A stretch of 64,000 nt of DNA, taken from positions 40,415-104,414 of the forward strand of contig CAMIYB010000002.1 in assembly GCA_946402945.1 (NCBI GenBank), read 5' to 3'. The number at the start of each line of letters is the position of its first letter. The first letter of the stretch is position 1. The notes beneath the pieces were generated by a model that had not been told where the DNA came from, ran no database searches, and was given only the letters and a program-made list of their open reading frames with translations. Below, piece after piece: positions 8,855 to 16,619 of this stretch. The DNA is from an uncultured Bacteroidales bacterium. GTDB lineage: Bacteria; Bacteroidota; Bacteroidia; Bacteroidales; UBA932. Both the position numbers and the translations under genes were made by a program.

Positions 8855-11640
8855 AATACTTCTTTGAGAAAGGGACCCGTCACGGATTTGGGGTCGCGGG
8901 CAAGGGCTTCCGGCGTGCCTTCCGACACGATGAAACCGCCGCTCCGGCCGCCGTCCGGCCCGAGGTCGAAAATATAGTCCGTGCTCTTGAGCACGTCGAG
9001 GTTATGTTCGATGATAATAACGGTATTTCCCTGATCGACAAGGCGTTGGAGTACGCCCAGAAGGACCTTGATATCTTCGAAATGCAGGCCCGTCGTGGGC
9101 TCGTCGAGGATGTAGAGGGTGTTGCCGGTATCTTTTTTAAACAGTTCGGCGGCCAGTTTCATGCGCTGGCTCTCGCCGCCGGAAAGGGTCACCGCGCTCT
9201 GGCCCAGATGGATATAGCCCAGGCCCACGTCCATGAGCGCCCCAAGTTTCTGGGCGATCTTCGGCACGGGCGCGAAGAATTCGCAGGCCTCGCTGACGGA
9301 CATCTCCAGCACATCGTTGATGTTCTTCCCTTTGTAATGGACCGCCAGGGTATCGTCCTTGTAGCGCCGGCCGCGGCACTCGTCGCAGACCACATGGACC
9401 GAAGGCAGGAAGTTCATCTCGATGAGTTTGATCCCCGCGCCCTTGCAGGCCTCGCAGCGTCCGCCGGGGACGTTGAAGGAGAAGCGGCCGGCCTCGAAGC
9501 CGCGCACCTTGGCGTCGATGGTGTCGGCGAAGAGGTTGCGGATGTCGCCGAAGACGCCGGTAAAGGTGGCCGGATTGCTCCGGGGCGTACGGCCGATGGG
9601 ACTCTGGTCGATCTCTATGAGTTTGTCTATGTTCTTGAGGCCCAGGATCCTGTCGTGGGGCAGGGGCTTGATGCGGGCGCCATAGAACTTGTTTTTGAGC
9701 ACCGGCATGAGGGTCTCGCTGATGAGGGAGGACTTGCCGCTGCCGCTGACGCCGCTGATGCCGACAAAGCAGCCGAGGGGAATGTCGATATCGACATTTT
9801 TGAGGTTGTTGCCGCGGGCGCCGCGGATGCCGAGGGAGAGACCGTTGCCCACGCGGCGGCGGGCCGGAACGGGGATGGTCCTGGCCCCGCGCAGGTAGTC
9901 CAGCGTCAGCGACGGGCCGATGTGCGTATGGGGCTTCTCCTCCTCCGACAGGGCTTTCCCGCGCAGGAGGACATCCGTCGGGGCGCTCAGGCAGACTTCC
10001 CCGCCCTTCTCCCCTGCTCCGGGGCCCACATCCACCAGCCAGTCGGCGGCGAACATGGTCTCGGCGTCATGCTCCACCACCATGATGGAGTTGCCCTCGT
10101 CGCGGAGTTCCTTCAGCGAATGGATGAGTTTGCGGTTGTCGCGCTGGTGCAGGCCGATGGAGGGCTCGTCGAGGATGTAGAGCACGTTGACGAGTTTCGA
10201 GCCGATCTGCGTGGCCAGGCGGATGCGCTGGCTTTCGCCGCCGGAAAGGGTGGCGGTAGGCCGGTCGAGGGTCAGGTAGTCCAGTCCCACGTCCAGCATG
10301 AAGCGAACACGCTCGCGCAACTCCTTGAGAATGTCGCGGGCGATGGCGTTTTCCCGGGAGGAAAGGCGGTCGGAAAGGGTCCCGAGCCATTCGGCCAGGG
10401 CGCTGATTTCCATAGCGGAAACCTCCGAAATGATCTTTCCGTCAATGCGGAAGCACTGCGTCTCGCTGCGCAGCCGCGTTCCCCCGCACACCGGACAGAC
10501 GATCTTCTCGTCGATGTCGTCGGCGATGCCGTCGAAGGCGACCATCTCGGACTGGGGGCCGTCGCCGATGCGGAAGAGTTCGTCGGAACCGAAGACCAGC
10601 AGGGACACCACCTCGTCGGGAATGGCCTCGATGGGGTCGTAAAGGGAGAAATTGTATTTGCGGGCGATGGAGCGGATGACGTCGAACTTGCGCGTCTCGC
10701 GGATGCGGCCCAGCGGGACGATGCCGCCGTCGGCGATGGAGACGCTGCGGTCGGGGATGATGCTGTCCATATTGACATCGACAATCATCCCGAGGCCCTT
10801 GCAGTGGGGGCAGTAGCCCTCCGGCGAATTGAAGGAGAAGGTGTGGGGCTGCGGTTCCTGGAGGGAAAGGCCGCTTTCCGGATCGACCAGGTGCTTGGAG
10901 TAATGGCTCAGGGCGCCGGTCTCCATGTCCATGACGGCGACGGAGCCCTTGCCGCGGCTGAGCGCGGTCATGACCGATTCGCGGATGCGTCCGCGGTCTC
11001 CGGCACCGGGCTTGAGTTTGTCCACGACCAGCTCGATGAAATGGGCTTTGTAGCGGTCCAGGGCCGTGACGGCGGAGAGTTCCAGGAGTTCCCCGTCGAT
11101 GCGGACTTCCGTGTAGCCGCGCTTGCGGAGCTGCTCGAAAAGCTCTTTGTAGTGGCCTTTGCGGCCGCGCACGAGCGGGGCGAGCAGGAGGCATTTGCGC
11201 CCCGCATAACCCGTCACCAGCAGGTCCACGATCTGTTCGTCGGTGTAACGCACCATTTCCCGGCCGCTGGCCGGGGAGAAGGCGCGGGAGGCCTTGGCAT
11301 AGAGGAGGCGGAGGAAGTCGTAGATTTCGGTGATGGTGCCGACGGTCGAACGGGGGTTGCTGCCGGTGGTCTTCTGTTCGATGGCGATGATGGGGCTGAG
11401 GCCCTTGATCTCCTCCACTTCCGGCTTCTCCAGCACGCCCATGAAATGCTTGGCATAGGTACTGAGCGTATCCATGTAGCGGCGCTGCCCTTCCGCGTAG
11501 AGGGTATCGAAGGCCAGCGAGGACTTCCCGCTGCCCGACAGCCCTGTCACCACGACGAAGGCATTGCGCGGGATGTCCACGTCGATGCCTTTCAGATTGT
11601 GGGCCGCAGCGCCCCGTATCTCGATATACTCCCGCTCCAT
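8851..11640 (-). CDS. uvrA: Excinuclease ABC subunit A
   Basis: About 929 residues from MEREYIEIRGAAAHNLKGID. The track begins two codons earlier at a TTG; the ATG at 11640 is preferred. Two ABC ATPase modules: Walker A GLSGSGKSS near the N-terminus and GVSGSGKSS in the second half, each with a signature LSGGESQR. Zinc-binding cysteine motifs are visible (CPHCKGLG, CPVCGGTRLR, CEACKGAGI...CDECRGRRY). UvrA is the damage-recognition ATPase of nucleotide excision repair and loads UvrB. Length is normal for the family. It is the first gene of a minus-strand run into the nucleoside kinase. Confidence 0.97.
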   Translation of the reverse strand: MEREYIEIRGAAAHNLKGIDVDIPRNAFVVVTGLSGSGKSSLAFDTLYAEGQRRYMDTLSTYAKHFMGVLEKPEVEEIKGLSPIIAIEQKTTGSNPRSTVGTITEIYDFLRLLYAKASRAFSPASGREMVRYTDEQIVDLLVTGYAGRKCLLLAPLVRGRKGHYKELFEQLRKRGYTEVRIDGELLELSAVTALDRYKAHFIELVVDKLKPGAGDRGRIRESVMTALSRGKGSVAVMDMETGALSHYSKHLVDPESGLSLQEPQPHTFSFNSPEGYCPHCKGLGMIVDVNMDSIIPDRSVSIADGGIVPLGRIRETRKFDVIRSIARKYNFSLYDPIEAIPDEVVSLLVFGSDELFRIGDGPQSEMVAFDGIADDIDEKIVCPVCGGTRLRSETQCFRIDGKIISEVSAMEISALAEWLGTLSDRLSSRENAIARDILKELRERVRFMLDVGLDYLTLDRPTATLSGGESQRIRLATQIGSKLVNVLYILDEPSIGLHQRDNRKLIHSLKELRDEGNSIMVVEHDAETMFAADWLVDVGPGAGEKGGEVCLSAPTDVLLRGKALSEEEKPHTHIGPSLTLDYLRGARTIPVPARRRVGNGLSLGIRGARGNNLKNVDIDIPLGCFVGISGVSGSGKSSLISETLMPVLKNKFYGARIKPLPHDRILGLKNIDKLIEIDQSPIGRTPRSNPATFTGVFGDIRNLFADTIDAKVRGFEAGRFSFNVPGGRCEACKGAGIKLIEMNFLPSVHVVCDECRGRRYKDDTLAVHYKGKNINDVLEMSVSEACEFFAPVPKIAQKLGALMDVGLGYIHLGQSAVTLSGGESQRMKLAAELFKKDTGNTLYILDEPTTGLHFEDIKVLLGVLQRLVDQGNTVIIIEHNLDVLKSTDYIFDLGPDGGRSGGFIVSEGTPEALARDPKSVTGPFLKEVL

Positions 11641-11683
11641 TTTCAAGAATGCCGACTGTCAGTTTTTGCCAGGTTAGGGAACA

Positions 11684-11711
11684 CAAAAATACGAAATCTT
11701 TGTTAATTTTG
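11684..11711. promoter_or_regulatory. Divergent -7 elements between uvrA and the MBL hydrolase
   Basis: The 89-bp spacer contains TATTTTTG on the minus strand (11684-11691) toward uvrA and TAATTTTG on the plus strand (11704-11711) toward the hydrolase. Both match TAnnTTTG exactly. Neither has an obvious -33 TTTG at proper spacing. Confidence 0.4.
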
Positions 11712-11729
11712 CGAAAATATTAGACGCCG

Positions 11730-12476
11730 ATGATCTATATCAAGGTATTTCGCTGCAATCATCTGCAGGAAAACAGCATTCTCCTCTGGGACGAGAGCCG
11801 GGAAGGCGTCCTCGTCGATCCGGGCTTCTATTGGGACGAGGAATTCGCCGCGCTGGACGAGTCCCTGCGGAAGGAAGGGATTACCCTCAAGGCTATCTGG
11901 CTGACCCATGCCCACTTCGACCATTTCTACGGCGTCGGACCCATCGTCTTTTCCCTGCCGGGACAGCCCCTGCGCGGGTACATCTGCAAGGACTGGACGG
12001 AGGTGCCGCAGCCTCCCCGCGGGCCGCAGCGGCTTCCCGTCTATCTCCACAGCGCCGAGCAGATGCTCCTGGACCTGTCTCCGAAGATGACCCGGCCCTT
12101 CGGCCTGAAGGCCCCGGATGCGACCTTTTCCTACACCCCGCTCGCCGAGGGGGATGTCCTCTCCTTCGGCAAGGCCTCTTTCCGCGTCATCGAGACGCCC
12201 GGCCATTCTCCCGGCGGCGTATGCTTCTACGACGAGGCCGACCGGCTGCTCCTGACGGGCGACACGCTCTTTGCCGGCGCCATCGGCCGCAGCGACATGG
12301 CCGGCGGCGACTATGACAAGCTGATTGTGAGCATTATGGAACGCCTCCTGGGCCTTCCCGGCGACGTGGAGATCCTCCCCGGCCACGGCGGCCGCTCGGA
12401 CATCGCCACCGAACGCACCCACAACCCCTTCCTCCAGCCGTTCAACGAGCCGGAGGAGGAGACGCCGTTTCTTTAA
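11730..12476 (+). CDS. MBL-fold metallo-hydrolase (glyoxalase II / YcbL-like)
   Basis: 248 residues beginning MIYIKVFRCNHLQENSILLWDE. The metallo-beta-lactamase signature THAHFDHFYG is present (HxHxDH), followed by ETPGHSPGG, the metal-bridging Asp in LLTGDTLFAGAIGRSD and the late His in LPGHGG. These are the zinc ligands of hydroxyacylglutathione-hydrolase-like enzymes. Substrate is probably a thioester such as a lactoyl-thiol, but members of this subfamily are functionally diverse. The gene ends four bases inside the convergent TerB/J-domain gene. Confidence 0.9.
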   Translation: MIYIKVFRCNHLQENSILLWDESREGVLVDPGFYWDEEFAALDESLRKEGITLKAIWLTHAHFDHFYGVGPIVFSLPGQPLRGYICKDWTEVPQPPRGPQRLPVYLHSAEQMLLDLSPKMTRPFGLKAPDATFSYTPLAEGDVLSFGKASFRVIETPGHSPGGVCFYDEADRLLLTGDTLFAGAIGRSDMAGGDYDKLIVSIMERLLGLPGDVEILPGHGGRSDIATERTHNPFLQPFNEPEEETPFL

Positions 12477-13249
12477 TTGATCCCGCGCTCTTTTTTGATG
12501 GCCTCGTAGGCCTCCTGGATCTTCCGGAATTTCTCCGCCGCGGCCTTCTGGACCTCGGGGCCAAGTGTCGCCACCTTGTCCGGATGGTTCTTCATCGCCA
12601 TGCGCCGGTAGGCGCTGCGGACCTCGTCGTCGGTCGCCGAGGGCTGGATCTCCAGCACGGCATAGGCCGAATTCGTGTCTTTGTAATACATCGCGATGAC
12701 CGAGGCCGCATCCGAGGCGCTCAGGCCAATGGTGGTCGCAATGGCCTCCAGGACAGACTTTTCGCTCTTGTCGAACTGGCCGTCCGCGATGGCGATCCGA
12801 ACGAGATAATGGAGGAGTTGCAGACGCTGCGAATAGTTCATGTAGCGGGCGATCTGCGGACCCACTTCATAGATATTGACCTGCTGGGTGCTCAGCCGCT
12901 CCAGCACGCGTTCGGCATCCCCGACGGCCGCATCGCCGAAATTGCGCCGGATGAAATCCTTCACCACCTCGATTTCCCTCGGGTGCGTTTTCCCGTCGGC
13001 CTTGATGACCGCAGAGGAAAGCACGAGGAGGGAAACGAAGAAACTGTTGCGCTGCTCGGTGGCGCTGTACCCGCCCTGCCGGTACGAAGTTCCCGGAGAT
13101 GCCCCCTGAGAGGTCTGGGAGCCCATCATCTGCCGTGCGGCATCGACGGCCCCTTCCCAGACGGCCCCCGCAAGATAACCGAGCAGGCCCCCGATGGGCC
13201 CGAAGGCGACCCATCCGAGGACTCCCGCTATCCATTTGGCTGTACCCAT
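12473..13249 (-). CDS. TerB-like / J-domain protein (DjlA-like)
   Basis: 258 residues. The N-terminus MGTAKWIAGVLGWVAFGPIGGLLGYLAG is hydrophobic and glycine-rich, probably a membrane hairpin. The middle (~70-180) is an acidic helical TerB-like domain (VLSSAVIKADGKTHPREIEVV). The C-terminal ~193-255 is a J domain with the HPD motif in MKNHPDKV, which would stimulate Hsp70 ATPase. The order membrane segment, TerB, J domain resembles DjlA co-chaperones. It shares four bases with the convergent hydrolase gene. Confidence 0.85.
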   Translation of the reverse strand: MGTAKWIAGVLGWVAFGPIGGLLGYLAGAVWEGAVDAARQMMGSQTSQGASPGTSYRQGGYSATEQRNSFFVSLLVLSSAVIKADGKTHPREIEVVKDFIRRNFGDAAVGDAERVLERLSTQQVNIYEVGPQIARYMNYSQRLQLLHYLVRIAIADGQFDKSEKSVLEAIATTIGLSASDAASVIAMYYKDTNSAYAVLEIQPSATDDEVRSAYRRMAMKNHPDKVATLGPEVQKAAAEKFRKIQEAYEAIKKERGIN

Positions 13250-13260
13250 TTCCTTTTCTT

Positions 13261-13335
13261 TTACAGGGCCTTCATCAAATCCCGGTCCAGCGGAACCATT
13301 CTGCCATTTTGGCGTGAGGCGGGACGGATGTCCAT
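13261..13335 (-). CDS. Possible 24-codon ORF between the alcohol dehydrogenase and the J-domain gene
   Basis: An ATG overlaps the alcohol dehydrogenase stop by one base (TAATG). The frame runs 24 codons, MDIRPASRQNGRMVPLDRDL..., to a TAA 11 bases before the J-domain ATG. The tight coupling on both sides is suggestive, but so short a frame can arise by chance and the product is not recognised. Confidence 0.18.
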   Translation of the reverse strand: MDIRPASRQNGRMVPLDRDLMKAL

Positions 13336-14498
13336 TACAGACTGGCTATGAGGATTTCTTTGATCGCCTGCTCGTCGAGGGGGACGTAGGCCTCCTCCAG
13401 CCCTTCGTTCACGGCGATATGGTGGGCCATTTCGCCGATACGGCTGTCGTCTATCCCCACCTCGCGCAGGTGCATGGGGATGCCGATGCTCTCGAAGAAG
13501 GAGTAGGTCGCGTCGATGGCCTTGCGGGCGATTTCCCAGGGGTCCAGCGAGGGGTCGATGCCGAATACATTGATGCCGTATTTGACAAAGCGCCCGAGGG
13601 TGCGTCCGCTCAGGATATGATCCATCCAGCGGGGCGTGATGATGGCAAGGCCTTCGCCGTGGGTAATGTCGTAATAGCCGCTCAGGGCATGCTCGATCCC
13701 GTGGCAGGGCCAGCCGGAAGGGCTGTTTCCGAGCGAGAGGATGTCGTTGCAACCGTAGGTGCAGCAGAGCATCATCTCGGCGCGGGCCGTGTAGTCTTCG
13801 GGATTCTCCAGGCATTTCCGGCCGTTGACCATCAGGGAGCGCAGCATGCTCTCGCAGAAACCGTCGTTCAACAGGGTCGTGTCCTCCGCGAAATACTGCT
13901 CGATGGTATGGTTCATGGCGTCGGCGATGCCGGCCGCGGTCTGTTTCCGCGACACGGAGAAGGTGTAGGTCGGGTCCAGGAAGGACACCGCCGGGTAAAG
14001 CAGAGGGTCGATATACCCGATCTTGTCGTTGGTATCGGTCCGCGAGATGACCCCGCCGCTGTCGTATTCGCTGCCGGTGGCGGCCAGCGTGATGATATCC
14101 ACGATGGGGAGGGCGGCCTTCGCCTTGACCTTGTAGGTAATCAGGTCCCAGGGATCGCCGTCGTAGCAGGCACCGGCCGCGATGGCCTTGGAGCAGTCCA
14201 GCACGCTGCCGCCCCCGACGGCCAGGATCACCTCGATGCCATGCTCCTTGCAGAGCCGCACGCCGTCCAGCACGCTGGGGTCGTATTTCGGGTTGGGCTG
14301 GATGCCGGGAAGTTCGACGATTTCAAAGCCCTTCAGCAGTTCCAGCACCTTGTCATAGAGGCCGATCCTCTTGATGCTCCCGCCGCCATAGGTCAGCAGC
14401 ACCTTTTTCCCGATGGGCGCGAGCGCCGCGGGCAGCTTCTCAACCACGCCCTTGCCGAAGACAAGGCGCGTAGGGGTCATGTAGTCAAAATTCTGCAT
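13335..14498 (-). CDS. Iron-dependent alcohol dehydrogenase (butanol dehydrogenase-like)
   Basis: 387 residues from MQNFDYMTPTRLVFGKGVVEKL. The track extends nine codons upstream, but this ATG matches the family's N-terminus. The NAD(P)-binding region GGGSVLDCSKAIAAG and the metal-binding stretches (DAMNHTIEQYF, GIEHALSGYYDITHGEGLAI) give the Asp and three His ligands of group III Fe-ADHs. Related enzymes such as YqhD/BdhA reduce aldehydes with NAD(P)H in the cytoplasm. Function here is likely aldehyde reduction or fermentation. Confidence 0.92.
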   Translation of the reverse strand: MQNFDYMTPTRLVFGKGVVEKLPAALAPIGKKVLLTYGGGSIKRIGLYDKVLELLKGFEIVELPGIQPNPKYDPSVLDGVRLCKEHGIEVILAVGGGSVLDCSKAIAAGACYDGDPWDLITYKVKAKAALPIVDIITLAATGSEYDSGGVISRTDTNDKIGYIDPLLYPAVSFLDPTYTFSVSRKQTAAGIADAMNHTIEQYFAEDTTLLNDGFCESMLRSLMVNGRKCLENPEDYTARAEMMLCCTYGCNDILSLGNSPSGWPCHGIEHALSGYYDITHGEGLAIITPRWMDHILSGRTLGRFVKYGINVFGIDPSLDPWEIARKAIDATYSFFESIGIPMHLREVGIDDSRIGEMAHHIAVNEGLEEAYVPLDEQAIKEILIASL

Positions 14499-14522
14499 GG
14501 TATCGACACATTTTTTGCTGCA

Positions 14523-14530
14523 CAAATGTA
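14523..14530 (-). promoter_or_regulatory. Candidate -7 element of the alcohol dehydrogenase gene
   Basis: Minus strand reads TACATTTG, an exact TAnnTTTG match ending 24 bases before the chosen ATG, which supports the shorter start. No convincing -33 element is seen. Confidence 0.45.
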
Positions 14531-14556
14531 CATAAAATCTCCCGATTTTAGGCCAG

Positions 14557-14590
14557 TTGCATAAAAATCAAGACCGATGTCTTATCTTTG
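14557..14590 (+). promoter_or_regulatory. Promoter-like sequence reading into the non-coding repeat region
   Basis: TTG at 14557-14559, 23 bp spacer, TATCTTTG at 14583-14590, an exact -7 match. Spacing is slightly longer than the usual 19-21 bp. Nothing downstream on this strand encodes a protein for 2.8 kb, so any transcript starting near 14597 would be non-coding. Confidence 0.4.
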
Positions 14591-14726
14591 TAGGCGAGCG
14601 GTCATCGCCTCTCGGCACGCCGCCCCACTCCGCTCAAAGGCCCAGCCGACAATAGCGGGCGACCCCACGCCGCTCAAAGGCCCAGCCCCAAACCCTGTTC
14701 CTCCAACTGCCCTGCGAAGCCCCTTT

Positions 14727-14905
14727 CTGGCAACAACCCGCGACCGTCCTCGCCATCTCTGACACCAATCTGCAACTAATCTCGCCGTCCTATGTAATTC
14801 CACCCTTGCAACAACCCGCGGTAGCCTCACCTTCTTGCACGATTTCTTCCTGGCAACAACACACCAAACTTTCCAACGCGTCTTCTCTGGCAACAACCCG
14901 CGGTA
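14727..14905 (+). repeat. Four direct copies of a GGCAACAACCCGCGG-type motif
   Basis: The motif begins at about 14727 (ctGGCAACAACCCGCG), 14806 (ttGCAACAACCCGCGGTAGC), 14849 (ccTGGCAACAACACACC) and 14887, where it opens the left arm of the 100-bp inverted repeat. The second copy shares 18 bases with that arm. They look like truncated copies of the same repeat family. Confidence 0.6.
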
Positions 14906-14988
14906 GCGCCGCGAGCCGCTATCTCGAGCTCGCAAGGCAGCGTTCCGCGAGGTTGTAGCCGGCGGCCTGCGTTCCTGCCGCCGGCGGT
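14889..14988 (+). repeat. Left arm of a 100-bp imperfect inverted repeat
   Basis: Begins GGCAACAACCCGCGGTAGCG and ends CCGGCGGT. It pairs with 16107-16206 read in reverse complement, with the same length (100 bp), the same ends and long identical blocks such as GCGGTAGCGCCGCGAGCCG and TCGAGCTCGC. Inside the arm is a perfect 9-bp stem, GCCGGCGGC...GCCGCCGGC. Confidence 0.85.
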
Positions 14989-15213
14989 GACAGCCTCATC
15001 TCCATTCCTCCACCTCAACACCCCGCAACGGGCTTTTCCTCCAAAACACATCCTGTCCCCGAATACAGATCCCAGCCTCCGAAAACGCGTTCTTCGGTCA
15101 GGCCACCGCTTCCGAAAAGAAATCCTGCTCCGAAAACGCGTAAAATGGATATCGCTGATTTACAGCGCCTTATCGACTCTTCTTTTCAATAAATAGCGAA
15201 AGAGGAAACGATA

Positions 15214-15230
15214 GTTGATTAATTATCAAC
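15214..15230. repeat. Small palindrome GTTGAT/ATCAAC
   Basis: GTTGATTAATTATCAAC forms a 6-bp stem around a short AT centre. It sits just before the first 201-bp repeat and may mark its boundary or be a protein-binding site. Confidence 0.4.
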
Positions 15231-15250
15231 GAACTACATTTTACGGGCAT

Positions 15251-15451
15251 TGTGCCGTCCAATCCGTTTTGTCTTGATCCGCCCTGATATAAGTTTACCG
15301 ATGTTGAACAGCAGATGGTCAGGACACCCCACTTTCGCCGTGGAGGGTAAGTGACTGAATGGCAAGATGAACTGCAAAGTCCCTGTCTGAGTTTCAATAC
15401 AGGGACTTTTGCATATCGTGAGATAGACAGACAAATAGCCTCCACGCAGAT
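15251..15451. repeat. 201-bp tandem repeat, copy 1
   Basis: The block CCAATCCGTTTTGTCTTGAT starts at 15259 and recurs at 15460, giving a period of exactly 201 bp. The first ~80 bases of the two copies are nearly identical. The copies diverge most in a terminator-like hairpin; here it is AAAGTCCCTGT...ACAGGGACTTT at 15376-15409. Confidence 0.85.
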
Positions 15452-15648
15452 TGTGTCGACCAATCCGTTTTGTCTTGATCCGCCCTGATATAAGTTTACC
15501 GATGTTGAACGGCAGATGGTCAGGACACCTCGCTTTGGCTGTGGAGGGTAAGTGACTGATTGACAAAATGAACTGTAAAAGCGCTGTCCGAGTATACAGA
15601 CCGCGCTTTTTAATTATCGCAAGATAGACAGACATATAGCATCCACGC
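15452..15648. repeat. 201-bp tandem repeat, copy 2
   Basis: Second copy, same order of blocks as copy 1. The hairpin occupies the equivalent place (15577-15610) but its stem is AAAAGCGC/GCGCTTTT: both arms changed and pairing was kept. A short, weak echo of the repeat start may follow at 15660. The minus strand stays open through both copies because 201 is a multiple of three. Confidence 0.85.
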
Positions 15649-15895
15649 TTTTTTTAGGAATTGTGACCGTCGTACGCATTGGCGGGTCAATCGTTCATAG
15701 AAGGTACTGTAAGACACATCGAAGTATCAATACAGCAAGGGGAATTGGAGTAAAGGGGTGCTGAGGGGGCGCGGACGTAAGGGTGCGCTGATGTCACCGC
15801 CGCTGGATGGAATGCGTTCCGTGGGCTGTTGACGGTGGAGAGATGGGATCCGGCCAGACGCAGGAGAGAGTCCTCCTGCCAGTCCAGTCAGTGGA

Positions 15896-15926
15896 CCTGC
15901 AGGCACACTTTATGGTGTGTTGCAGG
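15896..15926. repeat. Hairpin inside the repeat region
   Basis: CCTGCAGGCACACTTTATGG pairs back on itself with GTGTGTTGCAGG (outer stem CCTGCA/TGCAGG, inner ACAC/GTGT). There is no U-tract, so it is not a typical terminator. Confidence 0.5.
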
Positions 15927-15993
15927 TACGATGTCGGCGGATAAGATGAGCGGGAACAGAAGAGGGTGCGGACAGTTTGCAGGCACAGTAAGT

Positions 15994-16089
15994 AGCGGGA
16001 TAGAGAATTCGGGGGGGAATGGCTAGCACAGCAGGCAGCGGGATAGAGAATTCGGGGAACGGATAGCACAATAGGCAGCGGGACAGAGA
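15994..16089 (+). repeat. Tandem repeat of ~40-43 bp, three copies
   Basis: AGCGGGATAGAGAATTCGGGG begins at 15994 and 16037, and AGCGGGACAGAGAA at 16077. The intervening parts (GGATAGCACAATAGGC) also match between copies. Confidence 0.7.
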
Positions 16090-16106
16090 AGGCAGTGCAT
16101 GAAGGC

Positions 16107-16206
16107 ACCGCTGCCGGCGGAAACGGCGGCCGGCAGCTACAAGCGCGCGGGTCGCTGCCTAGCGAGCTCGACGGAACGGCTCGCGGCGCTACCGCGGCTT
16201 GTTGCC
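16107..16206 (-). repeat. Right arm of the 100-bp imperfect inverted repeat
   Basis: Reverse complement reads GGCAACAAGCCGCGGTAGCG at its start and GCCGGCAGCGGT at its end, matching the left arm over its full length at roughly 80% by eye. Its internal stem is GCTGCCGGC...GCCGGCAGC: two base changes relative to the left arm, each compensated on the other side. Confidence 0.85.
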
Positions 16207-16414
16207 TGAGCAGGGAGCGGGTGCGAGAAGGGTTAGAAGGATAGCAGAGAGTTTAGGAAAAGGTCATCTAGTGAAGAGCCTTGCGGCTTGTAGCCCGGGT
16301 GCAGGGAGAGGAAGGGATGTCTTGCGGGTGAGCAAAGAGCGGCGGAGTTGTAAAGGGCGGGTGCAGCCTACTTTTCTGCCCTCCCCGAAAACACGTCTTG
16401 CAGTCGAAATAAAA

Positions 16415-16490
16415 CGTCATGCCCGATCCGATCGGGCATCTCTAACAGGTTGATTGATAAAGAGGATTCCCGGTCGAGCCGGGAACGACG
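16415..16490. mobile_element. MITE/REP-like element with terminal inverted repeats
   Basis: 76 bp beginning CGTCATGCCCG and ending CCGGGAACGACG, an imperfect terminal inverted repeat. Each end is a palindrome: ATGCCCGAT-CCG-ATCGGGCAT (16419-16439) and TTCCCGG-TCGAG-CCGGGAA (16467-16485). Two-hairpin intergenic repeats of this type occur in many bacteria. No transposase is nearby. Confidence 0.55.
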
Positions 16491-16598
16491 AACAATGGGC
16501 AAGCCGGGAACGACGAACAATGGTCGAGCCGGGAACGACGAACAATGGGCAAGCCGGGAATGACGAAAAACAGTCAGGCCAGAAATGATGGTCGATTA
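16474..16598 (+). repeat. 25-bp tandem array
   Basis: Units start at 16474, 16499, 16524, 16549 and 16574, exactly 25 bp apart, with core AGCCGGGAACGACGAACAATGG. Units alternate TCGAG/GCAAG at their start, so there is a 50-bp higher-order repeat. The last unit is degenerate. The first overlaps the end of the MITE-like element and seems to be an amplification of it. Confidence 0.85.
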
Positions 16599-16619
16599 GA
16601 ATGCAGAACGGAAGGTGCC

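Noticed and set aside
5726-8977. 1083-residue plus-strand ORF
   Set aside because: Antisense to the SARP-like regulator and nucleoside kinase; no motif and no start context.
15234-15635. 133-residue minus-strand ORF across the 201-bp repeats
   Set aside because: The frame is open only because the repeat period is divisible by three. The hairpin lies inside it and differs between copies in a way that keeps pairing rather than protein sequence. Kept as a repeat, with coding not fully excluded.
15251-15648. 201-bp units as integron cassettes
   Set aside because: A GTTGAAC that fits GTTRRRY is present in each unit, but no paired complementary core site or integrase is seen.
15594-16108. Assorted 60-105-residue ORFs in the repeat region
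   Set aside because: Overlapping frames on both strands with repeat-derived, low-complexity products and no start context.
16474-16598. 25-bp repeat array as a CRISPR
   Set aside because: Units are directly adjacent with no unique spacers, and no cas gene is present.
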